From the NCBI GenBank assembly GCA_029259995.1, contig JAJDEC010000055.1, forward strand, positions 1 through 5,006: a stretch of 5,006 nucleotides of DNA. Reading direction: 5' to 3'. The notes below the pieces were generated by a model. That model did not search any database and was not told the origin of the DNA. It saw only the letters and a program-made list of their open reading frames with translations. The translations under genes were made by a program, and so were the position numbers. Numbering within the stretch: position 1 is the first letter of the stretch; every line of letters starts with the position of its first letter. Below, one piece after another: positions 1-5,006 of the stretch. The stretch is from Phycisphaerae bacterium. Lineage in GTDB: Bacteria > Planctomycetota > Phycisphaerae > UBA1845 > UTPLA1.

Positions 1-758
1 GCGCTCCGACGACGCAGTCCACAGTGACGGAGTCGCGCGGCCCGCTCACAACGCTCGGGCTCGAATTGATCGAAGGACTGCCGCCAATCCGATTCGGCCT
101 CAACCAGGAGCGATTCCTGGAGGCTCAGCGAAACGAAAAAACATTTGCCACGAGCCGATCGTCGCTCGTATCGACAGGGGCGGGCGAATCACTGCGTTAT
201 CACTATCAGGACGTCAGCATCTTCCGCGGCGACGACAAGCGCGTCATCGACGTTACGACGACGGGCGTGCTGAATCGCCGCTTCAGGCCGGAAAAGATTG
301 AGTGGGAGATCATCAACCAGGCGCCAAACGGCGTCTGTTCGAAAATCACGGAGTCATTGACCATCGACGATGAGGAGATGCTGCACGTCAAGACGGACGC
401 AACGGGAAAGACCATGGAGAAGCGCCTGCCCACTCCGGAAGTGGATTTCGTATATCTCATCGACGATCTGATACCGATGTTGAAGCTCGAACCCGGTCAG
501 GTATTCATTCTCAGCGATCTGGATCCGGAAACGGGGCGTCTGAACCGACGAACCTACGAAGTCTCGAAAAAGGAAGGCAACCTGACGCGCGTCAGCGTTC
601 GGAAGCATCCAAGCAAAGTCGAGACGGAGACCTACCTGCTCCGAGAACCCGGCACGATCATGCGCCATGATCTTCACGACCTGTCGATTTCATTCACGGC
701 AACGACCAAAACACGCGTTATCGCCATCGAGAAAGCTGTCCGCCGTGTTCGCCAATAG
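1..758 (+). CDS. Hypothetical protein, 5'-truncated by window edge
   Basis: The frame is open from base 3 to a TAG at 756-758. A GTG at 24 could be a start, but the codons before it (reading APTTQST) contain no stop and look like a Thr/Pro/Gln linker, and no Shine-Dalgarno precedes it. The gene therefore probably begins outside the window, perhaps with a signal peptide or lipobox that cannot be seen. About 250 residues are visible: no transmembrane segment, no cysteine-rich motif, and many alternating beta-strand-like stretches with charged turns. A segment around 445-585 (LIPMLKLEPGQVF, then a DPETGRL turn) resembles the beta-rich domains found ahead of transglutaminase-like domains or in DUF3108/LolA-like folds. 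That likeness is only an impression. I do not recognise the family. The gene is followed by a hairpin and then by the promoter of the next gene, so it is probably the end of its own transcription unit. Confidence 0.75.
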   Translation, partial: APTTQSTVTESRGPLTTLGLELIEGLPPIRFGLNQERFLEAQRNEKTFATSRSSLVSTGAGESLRYHYQDVSIFRGDDKRVIDVTTTGVLNRRFRPEKIEWEIINQAPNGVCSKITESLTIDDEEMLHVKTDATGKTMEKRLPTPEVDFVYLIDDLIPMLKLEPGQVFILSDLDPETGRLNRRTYEVSKKEGNLTRVSVRKHPSKVETETYLLREPGTIMRHDLHDLSISFTATTKTRVIAIEKAVRRVRQ

Positions 759-797
759 GCATCCCCCGAGCCGAAAACAAGGCCGGAATCACGCCTG

Positions 798-817
798 AAT
801 CGGGCGAAAACCCGATT
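798..817 (+). terminator. Hairpin after the first gene, possible terminator
   Basis: A perfect 7-bp stem (AATCGGG at 798-804 with CCCGATT at 811-817) closes a six-base loop CGAAAA. It lies 39 bases after the stop of the upstream gene. Only a short T run (816-818) follows, so it is a weak intrinsic terminator at best. Its 3' arm touches the -35 box of the next gene's promoter. Confidence 0.4.
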
Positions 818-846
818 TGAGGTCGTGACCGACAAATGCCTATAAT
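817..846 (+). promoter_or_regulatory. Sigma70-type promoter of the M1 peptidase gene
   Basis: A perfect TATAAT (841-846) sits 18 bases after TTGAGG (817-822), which matches four of six bases of the -35 consensus. Transcription would begin near 853, giving a leader of about 60 bases before the ATG at 915. The box lies in the gap between genes, where a promoter is expected. It also means that the in-frame ATGs at 849 and upstream cannot be the translation start of this message. Confidence 0.6.
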
Positions 847-901
847 TCATGCAGAGGCATTGGGATCAATCGTTCGCAGCAGAGCCCGCAAGGCGCTTTG
901 C

Positions 902-906
902 AGGTG
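902..906 (+). promoter_or_regulatory. Ribosome binding site supporting the 915 start
   Basis: AGGTG lies eight bases before the ATG at 915, within the normal Shine-Dalgarno distance. The alternative in-frame ATG at 849 has no purine-rich site upstream; its upstream bases are the promoter -10 box. Confidence 0.5.
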
Positions 907-914
907 TGGGGTCT

Positions 915-3302
915 ATGAAATCGCTAGTCAGTCTATTCGTGATCGTGTGCGCGCCCATTTCCATGGCCAAGGCCCATCCAGCGCCCGAGGTCGACACTCA
1001 AACGATCCGCTCGACAATCGCCGAGCATGAACCGACGGAACTCGGCAAGGCCGACTGGCTCTGCGGCCATGCACGCTCGTTCCGGCCGGATCTGCTGCCG
1101 GGCAGTCCCGGCGAAGGCCCGCGAGGCCCGGCGGGCAATACAGATGTGATCCATTATCGACTTGAGATCGAGATTCTACCGCAACTGGACATGAGCAATG
1201 ACGTGACGGCCGTTCTGGTCCACGGCACGAACACAATCGACGTCAGCGTGACGGACGCGCCCGTGTCGCAGTTCGTTATCGATCTGGACGACACGATGAA
1301 CGTCATCGCCGTGACGGGCGATGTCCTGAGCTGGGTGCACGCTACCGATCAGATCGACATCACGCTTGACCAGACGTACAACCCCGGCGCGTCGTTCCAG
1401 GTCATCGTCGAATATGACGGCGAGCCCGATTCCGCCGGATTCGGCGCATTCCAGTGGTGGACGCGCAACGACAATCTCGCCGTCGCCACGCTTTCCGAAC
1501 CCTACTTTGCCCCGCTCTGGTGGCCCTGCAAGGATTCGCTCAGCGACAAGTCAACAATGCAGATGATCATCACGGCGCCCGATCCGATGGTCGGCGTCAG
1601 CAATGGCATTCTCGAAGAGACGATGCCGCTCGGTGACGGTCGCACACGATACAGCTGGCACGAATCCAACCCGATGACGAACTATCTCGCCTCATTGGCG
1701 ATCACGAACTACGAACGATACGACCAGACTTACGAATACGACGACGGCAACGGCGGTACGGCGATGATGCCCGTGCCGTGCTACGTCTACCCGGATCACT
1801 GGGATTTCCAGCTCGACGAACCACTGCCGGAAGACAAGACGGGCTGCAACGAAATGCTCACGATGTTGAGCGTCTTCGAGTCGAAGCTCGGGCCCTATCC
1901 CTTCCGCAGTGAAAAGTACGGCGTTGCAGAGACGGGCGGCGACGGCGGGCTCCAGGCGAACATGGAGCATCAGACAATCAGCAGCATGTATCGCGTGCGG
2001 AACTACAGCGACATCATGGCGCACGAGATGGGCCATCAATGGTTTGGCGACAACATCACATGCGCCACGTGGAACGATATCTGGCTCAACGAAGGGCTCA
2101 CGAGCTATACCGAAGCACTTTATCGGGAATTCAAGCCGTCGGGCGGCATCAACTCGTATTGGACGCGGATGAATGCCCGCCGCCCCGGCAGCCCGAACAA
2201 CAAAGTGTATCGCAGCAACATCAGTTCCGTTGGCGGAATCTTCTCGACGAATGATGTGTACAACAAAGGCGCCTGGGTCTGCCACATGCTGCGTCACGTC
2301 ATGGGCGATGCCGCCTTTTTCCAGGCGCTCGCGGACTATCGCGCCGCCTACGCCGAGAGCTACGCGACGACGGCCGACTTTATTGCCAGCATCTCCACCA
2401 GTTTCGGCAACGACATGACCTGGTTCACGAACCAGTGGGTCATGAGCTTCGGCGCCCCGGATTACACGTGGAACTACGCCAGCGCGAATGTCGGCGGACA
2501 GAATTACCTGTACCTGCGCGTCGTGCAGAGCCAGAACCTCGAAGGCTTCGGTCTGATCACGATGCCGATCGACATCCGCGTCACGACGAATTCCGGCAGC
2601 AGTGTCCATCGCATCTGGAACAACAACTGGACGGAGTACTACGTCATTCCGATCAACGGTCCGCCGCTCAATGTCGAGTTTGACGAGGCGGGCGGCGTTG
2701 ACGATCGCAACTACGTCCTCACGAGCACGAAGGTCTTCGATCCGGCCGCATTCGCGCGACCGCCCGTGATCGTCTCGACGACGTTCAAACCCTACGCCAC
2801 GCTCAACGGGGATACGTCCATCGATCTGACGTTCAGCGAGGACATCGGCACGTTGGACGCCGCCGACGTCGAGCTGAATGGATTGACGACCGGCGTTATG
2901 CCGCCGACATCGATCATCTACAACCCCGCCGCGAAGACCGCGACGCTGACGTACGAGCTGCTGCCGAATGATTCATTCCTGTTGAGCGTCTTCGACGACA
3001 ACGTGATCGCCAACGGTCTCATGCTCGACGGCGAAGTGGGTGATTCAGCCTGGTACGACGACACGCTGCTCCCCTCCGGCGACGGCCAGCCCGGCGGCGA
3101 CGCCGAGTTCTCGTTCGTCATCCCCGCCGGCGACGCCAATTGCGACGAGGACGTAGACCTCGACGACATTGCGATCTTCACGGCTGTCCTGCTCGGCAAT
3201 GACACAATCACGTGTCACGTCCTGCGCAGCGATGTGAACAACGACGGCAACGCCGACGGCGAGGACATCTCGGGCTTTCTTGATGCGATCTTGTCGCCGT
3301 AA
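915..3302 (+). CDS. Secreted M1-family zinc aminopeptidase with Ig-like and dockerin-like C-terminal domains
   Basis: 795 residues from the ATG at 915, which is chosen over the in-frame ATG at 849 because the signal peptide, Shine-Dalgarno site and promoter all fit it. Domains seen: signal peptide 1-20 (MKSLVSLF..., cleavage after AKA); N-terminal M1 beta domain about 77-250; thermolysin-like catalytic domain about 255-510; a beta domain to about 615; an Ig-like domain about 616-738 with a TFSED strand, as in SbsA-type Ig folds; and a dockerin-like tail 739-795. Catalytic residues are intact: H370, H374 and E393 bind zinc (HEMGH-X18-E), E371 is the general base, Y449 in YNKGAW is the transition-state tyrosine, and E351 in NMEHQ replaces the GAMEN motif that grips the substrate N-terminus. 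The tail has two calcium-loop motifs (D740-x-N-x-D...D751 and D773-x-N-x-D...D784) and two cysteines (743, 767) that may pair. By family it removes N-terminal residues from peptides, here outside the cytoplasm. Substrate and anchoring partner are unknown. It lacks the long helical C-terminal domain of PepN. Confidence 0.95.
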   Translation: MKSLVSLFVIVCAPISMAKAHPAPEVDTQTIRSTIAEHEPTELGKADWLCGHARSFRPDLLPGSPGEGPRGPAGNTDVIHYRLEIEILPQLDMSNDVTAVLVHGTNTIDVSVTDAPVSQFVIDLDDTMNVIAVTGDVLSWVHATDQIDITLDQTYNPGASFQVIVEYDGEPDSAGFGAFQWWTRNDNLAVATLSEPYFAPLWWPCKDSLSDKSTMQMIITAPDPMVGVSNGILEETMPLGDGRTRYSWHESNPMTNYLASLAITNYERYDQTYEYDDGNGGTAMMPVPCYVYPDHWDFQLDEPLPEDKTGCNEMLTMLSVFESKLGPYPFRSEKYGVAETGGDGGLQANMEHQTISSMYRVRNYSDIMAHEMGHQWFGDNITCATWNDIWLNEGLTSYTEALYREFKPSGGINSYWTRMNARRPGSPNNKVYRSNISSVGGIFSTNDVYNKGAWVCHMLRHVMGDAAFFQALADYRAAYAESYATTADFIASISTSFGNDMTWFTNQWVMSFGAPDYTWNYASANVGGQNYLYLRVVQSQNLEGFGLITMPIDIRVTTNSGSSVHRIWNNNWTEYYVIPINGPPLNVEFDEAGGVDDRNYVLTSTKVFDPAAFARPPVIVSTTFKPYATLNGDTSIDLTFSEDIGTLDAADVELNGLTTGVMPPTSIIYNPAAKTATLTYELLPNDSFLLSVFDDNVIANGLMLDGEVGDSAWYDDTLLPSGDGQPGGDAEFSFVIPAGDANCDEDVDLDDIAIFTAVLLGNDTITCHVLRSDVNNDGNADGEDISGFLDAILSP

Positions 3303-3305
3303 TCC

Positions 3306-3334
3306 GTGACATCGGACCACACGAGCGGTATTAT
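3306..3334 (+). promoter_or_regulatory. Promoter of the small membrane protein gene, close to its ATG
   Basis: GTGACA (3306-3311) and TATTAT (3329-3334) are separated by an optimal 17 bases, and each matches five of six consensus bases. The -10 box ends eight bases before the ATG at 3343, so transcription would start at or within one or two bases of the start codon. The box begins only four bases after the peptidase stop codon. Confidence 0.55.
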
Positions 3335-3342
3335 TCATCGAT

Positions 3343-3738
3343 ATGGATGACTTCGATCCAGACAGCCTTTCGCCTGAAGATCGTGCCAAACTGATCGAGG
3401 TCGGTATCGACCCGGAACGCCTCACGCCGGAGAACCGCGAGAAGCTGAACAAGGAAGACTATCGCGCTATCGCGAATGAGCGCCGTGCAGTCATCCTCGG
3501 ATGGGCGATGATCGCGATCGGGTTTCCGGCGTCCCTCATCCTGACGCATCTTCAGATCAACCCCGTCATCCTGTGGCGGCCCGCGGGATTACTGCTTGTC
3601 GTGACGATCCTTCTCATTTACTTCCACGAGCACCTGGAAAGCCCGAAGCCGTTGCTGATCTGCGGCGCACTATGGATGCTTATCGCGGTCACGATGGCCG
3701 TGCTCAATTATTACGGGCTCTATCTCGTCGTCGAATAG
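3343..3738 (+). CDS. Small three-helix membrane protein with duplicated N-terminal motif
   Basis: 131 residues, family not recognised. The first 46 residues are charged and cytoplasmic-looking. They hold a tandem repeat of 18 residues: residues 4-21 and 22-39 share the pattern [FI]DPxxL[ST]PExRxKL, with 8 of 18 positions identical. Three hydrophobic segments follow, at about 49-69, 75-94 and 103-130. The last ends almost at the C-terminus, with only a glutamate after it. The loop between helices 2 and 3 reads HEHLESPKP. There is no signal peptide, no catalytic motif and no cysteine pair. The ATG at 3343 has no Shine-Dalgarno site, and a promoter immediately upstream suggests a leaderless message. 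The gene converges with the biotin ligase gene, with 30 bases between their stop codons. A role in the membrane is the only safe statement; it could be a small envelope or sensor protein. Confidence 0.85.
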   Translation: MDDFDPDSLSPEDRAKLIEVGIDPERLTPENREKLNKEDYRAIANERRAVILGWAMIAIGFPASLILTHLQINPVILWRPAGLLLVVTILLIYFHEHLESPKPLLICGALWMLIAVTMAVLNYYGLYLVVE

Positions 3739-3750
3739 GACGTGACACGG

Positions 3751-3764
3751 GCGTCGATTGACGC
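3751..3764. terminator. Short inverted repeat between convergent genes
   Basis: GCGTC (3751-3755) and GACGC (3760-3764) form a 5-bp stem with a GATT loop, in the 30 bases between two facing stop codons. The position suits a shared bidirectional terminator, but the stem is short and there is no T run on either strand, so it may be chance. Confidence 0.2.
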
Positions 3765-3768
3765 AGTC

Positions 3769-4371
3769 TCACGACTCAACGATCAACGGCTGCCATTTCT
3801 GCGTCTGTACTGCCTCGTTCGATGCTCTCAGTGATCGAACGAACGCTGCGACATTCCTCGCGATGTCGTTTGCGAGGGAATCCCGTAGGACCCCGGTCAT
3901 ACTCGATATGGCCGCGTCGAGGAATGCAGGTCCGTTTGGCGCGGCGACATTACCCAGCTCCGTCGTACGCAAATTGACGCCGATCCCGACGATGAGTGAT
4001 CTGATTGCACGACTTTCAATACTCGCCTCCGTCAGGATCCCGCCCAGCTTGCCGCCATTGAGCATCAGATCGTTGATCGGTTTCACGCGCACATCGATGT
4101 CGAATTCCCGCCGTAGCACTTCGGCGCATGCGACGCCGCAGGCCGTCGTGATCCACGGCATCGAACGACCGTCGGCGGCGACGTCGAACAGGACGACCGA
4201 CATGTAAATCCCCGCATCCCGCGGCGACACCCAGTTGCGACCGTTCGTACCCCGCCCCGCCGTCTGCCCGCGCGCGATCACACACGCATCGCCCGCGATC
4301 TCGCCCGAATCGATCATGCGACGCGCCTGCGCGTTGGTGGAATCCAAAGTGTCGAATAGATGGAGCTTCAA
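3769..4371 (-). CDS. birA: Biotin--[acetyl-CoA-carboxylase] ligase, catalytic domain only
   Basis: 200 residues from the TTG at 4371. Biotin ligases activate biotin with ATP and attach it to the lysine of carboxylase carrier domains in the cytoplasm. Family motifs seen: DSTN at 10-13; QTAGRGTNGRNW at about 36-47, the biotin and biotinyl-AMP loop (GRGRRGRKW in E. coli); SPRDAGIYMS after it; KPIND at 97-101 in place of KWPND, with the lysine kept; K108 in GGKLGGILTE; and GIGVN at 129-133. There is no N-terminal DNA-binding domain, so it should not act as a biotin repressor. It stops shortly after the catalytic core, without the SH3-like C-terminal domain. The TTG is favoured by a GAGG six bases upstream and because the family fold begins right there. 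Other in-frame starts are GTG at 4383 and GTG at 4488; the latter lies inside a repeat. It shares its strand with the HMG-CoA lyase gene, 268 bases away. Confidence 0.9.
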   Translation of the reverse strand: MKLHLFDTLDSTNAQARRMIDSGEIAGDACVIARGQTAGRGTNGRNWVSPRDAGIYMSVVLFDVAADGRSMPWITTACGVACAEVLRREFDIDVRVKPINDLMLNGGKLGGILTEASIESRAIRSLIVGIGVNLRTTELGNVAAPNGPAFLDAAISSMTGVLRDSLANDIARNVAAFVRSLRASNEAVQTQKWQPLIVES

Positions 4372-4377
4372 AAGGCG

Positions 4378-4381
4378 CCTC
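4378..4381 (-). promoter_or_regulatory. Ribosome binding site favouring a TTG start for the biotin ligase
   Basis: On the minus strand GAGG (4381 down to 4378) is followed by six bases and then TTG at 4371-4369. Neither GTG at 4383 nor GTG at 4488 has a comparable site upstream. The resulting protein begins (M)KLHLFDTLDSTN, as expected for a ligase lacking a DNA-binding domain. Confidence 0.45.
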
Positions 4382-4478
4382 ACGCAAATGGTTGCATGGC
4401 CCGGCCGACGGCGCGTCGCGTTCGCCCTCTGTGGGGGACGACGCACGCCGTTCCGATGTTGAGTTTCTTCCGCGCGAT

Positions 4479-4500
4479 TGGTGGGCACGGCCCACCCTAC
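4479..4500 (-). repeat. REP-like element, copy 1 (GTAG head plus palindrome)
   Basis: Read on the minus strand, it begins with GTAG (4500-4497) and continues into a 7-bp perfect stem, GGTGGGC with GCCCACC, around a CGT loop (4496-4480). A GTAG-type tetranucleotide followed by a short palindrome is the standard form of REP elements mobilised by RAYT (REP-associated tyrosine) transposases. All 22 bases recur exactly at 4598-4619. Confidence 0.65.
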
Positions 4501-4516
4501 GGAGAATGATCCATCG

Positions 4517-4547
4517 TGTGGAACCGGCTAATAGCCGGTTCGCCACA
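4517..4547. repeat. Long bulged hairpin between the two REP-like copies
   Basis: AACCGGCT (4522-4529) pairs with AGCCGGTT (4533-4540) around the loop AAT. The outer arms TGTGG (4517-4521) and CCACA (4543-4547) extend the stem to 13 bp, with a two-base bulge (CG at 4541-4542). It lies centrally between the two REP-like copies and may belong to the same composite element. No T run follows on either strand, so it is not a typical intrinsic terminator. Confidence 0.55.
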
Positions 4548-4597
4548 GGCGCTTGCACCCGCGCCACATGCAATCAAACTTTCTGCTTCGCAAAGTG

Positions 4598-4619
4598 TGG
4601 TGGGCACGGCCCACCCTAC
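4598..4619 (-). repeat. REP-like element, copy 2 (GTAG head plus palindrome)
   Basis: Identical over 22 bases to the copy at 4479-4500 and in the same orientation, offset by 119 bases. The GTAG head is at 4619-4616 and the stem-loop at 4615-4599 on the minus strand. It begins 21 bases after the HMG-CoA lyase stop codon, so its hairpin would lie in the 3' end of that message and could protect the RNA or slow transcription. Confidence 0.65.
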
Positions 4620-4639
4620 AGCTGACGAATCATCTTTCG

Positions 4640-5006
4640 TTAGCCTGTACACGCGGCGCGCATTCGCTGCCACTGCTTTCCCGGCAGCGAGCGGCCGAGC
4701 ACATTGGCAATATGACTCGACGCCTCAAAGACGCGCGTCAGATCCACGCCCGTCTCGATGCCCATGCGATCGAGCAAGTACACGAGATCCTCCGTCGCCA
4801 GGTTGCCCGACGCCCCCTTCGCATAGGGACAGCCGCCGAGACCGCCGGCGGACGCATCAAACCGCGACACGCCGAGTTGCAATCCCGCGTACACATTCGC
4901 CAGCGCCGTACCGTAGGTGTCGTGAAAATGCAGCGCGACTTTCTCGACGGCGATCGACTCCAGCACGTGGCCGACTGTCGAAAGGACATCCTTGGGCGCC
5001 GCCGCG
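4640..5006 (-). CDS. mvaB: Hydroxymethylglutaryl-CoA lyase, C-terminal part (runs off window)
   Basis: 121 residues are visible, ending at TAA (4642-4640). The frame is open to the right edge, so the GTG at 4966 is internal. The enzyme splits 3-hydroxy-3-methylglutaryl-CoA into acetyl-CoA and acetoacetate, the last step of leucine breakdown. Numbering visible residues from the edge, HFHDTYG carries metal-binding H26 and H28, GLGGCPYA carries catalytic C59, and GNLATED carries metal ligand N68. The spacing 26-28-59-68 equals that of human HMGCL (233-235-266-275), which is strong support. The remainder (LVYLLDRMGIETGVDL, then a helical tail) also follows the family, and the end point is normal. 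The TIM-barrel N-terminal part, about 180 residues, lies outside the window. The biotin ligase gene follows downstream on the same strand after a repeat-containing gap. Confidence 0.95.
   Translation of the reverse strand, partial: AAAPKDVLSTVGHVLESIAVEKVALHFHDTYGTALANVYAGLQLGVSRFDASAGGLGGCPYAKGASGNLATEDLVYLLDRMGIETGVDLTRVFEASSHIANVLGRSLPGKQWQRMRAACTG

Larger units (their letters stand above)
4372..4639. other. Non-coding gap with REP-like repeats
   Basis: These 268 bases separate two minus-strand genes. The open frames crossing the gap (for example 4392-4625 on the plus strand) give arginine-, proline- and cysteine-rich translations with no recognisable motif and run through palindromes, so I treat the gap as non-coding. 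The right half (4479-4619) holds two copies of a palindromic repeat and another hairpin. The left half (4372-4478) would be the biotin ligase leader; I see no convincing promoter boxes there on the minus strand. Confidence 0.6.

Noticed and set aside
915..975. Lipoprotein signal on the peptidase because of a cysteine in its leader
   Set aside because: The cysteine at residue 12 lies in the middle of the hydrophobic core and is not preceded by a lipobox. A normal AKA cleavage site follows at residue 20.
928..1236. 102-codon minus-strand frame
   Set aside because: It is antisense to the signal peptide and N-terminal domain of the M1 gene and shows no recognisable motif.
1692..2609. 305-codon open frame on the minus strand
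   Set aside because: It lies wholly opposite the M1 catalytic domain, whose motifs are intact. The translation is rich in V, A, R, H and D with no domain, as expected from the codon bias of the real gene.
3758..4207. 149-codon plus-strand frame
   Set aside because: It overlaps the biotin ligase, which has clear family motifs on the opposite strand. The Ser/Arg/Thr-rich product looks like an antisense shadow.
4016..4573. 185-codon minus-strand frame overlapping the biotin ligase
   Set aside because: It is a frame-shifted reading of the ligase and the repeat region; the ligase motifs are in the other frame.
4479..4619. CRISPR array suggested by equal palindromic repeats
   Set aside because: There are only two copies, separated by 97 bases, and the spacer itself contains a hairpin. 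The GTAG head fits a REP element, and no cas gene is visible.
4392..4625. 77-codon plus-strand frame across the intergenic gap
   Set aside because: It runs through both REP-like palindromes and the hairpin, and its translation is arginine- and cysteine-rich without motif. Nothing supports expression.

Overview
This is a GC-rich bacterial window holding five protein genes. The best guess for the host is a planctomycete of the Phycisphaerae type. That rests on the secreted peptidase ending in a two-loop, cysteine-containing dockerin-like tail and on GTAG-headed palindromic repeats between genes. It is an inference from style, not a phylogenetic result.

Layout, left to right. Bases 1-758 (+) are the 3' part of a gene for a protein of unknown function, open at the left edge. 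A short gap (759-914) holds a hairpin and a good sigma70-type promoter. Next (915-3302, +) is a secreted M1-family zinc aminopeptidase with a signal peptide, an intact HEXXH-X18-E site, an Ig-like domain and the dockerin-like tail. After 40 bases, 3343-3738 (+) encodes a small three-helix membrane protein. It has its own promoter so close to the ATG that the message is probably leaderless.

The right part is on the minus strand and converges on the small membrane protein gene. It holds a compact biotin--protein ligase (3769-4371) and, beyond a 268-base non-coding gap, the C-terminal 121 residues of hydroxymethylglutaryl-CoA lyase (4640 to the window edge). The gap carries two identical 22-base GTAG-headed palindromic (REP-like) repeats in the same orientation, with a longer hairpin between them.

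Functional reading: HMG-CoA lyase completes leucine breakdown, in which 3-methylcrotonyl-CoA carboxylase is a biotin enzyme. The biotin ligase beside it could serve that carboxylase, though the repeat-filled gap argues against a tight operon. The plus-strand genes show no clear pathway link to each other.

I found no convincing new multi-gene system. The points most worth a second look are the biotin ligase (unusual active-site motifs, missing both flanking domains), the REP-like cluster, the domain layout of the peptidase, and the leaderless membrane protein with an 18-residue tandem repeat.
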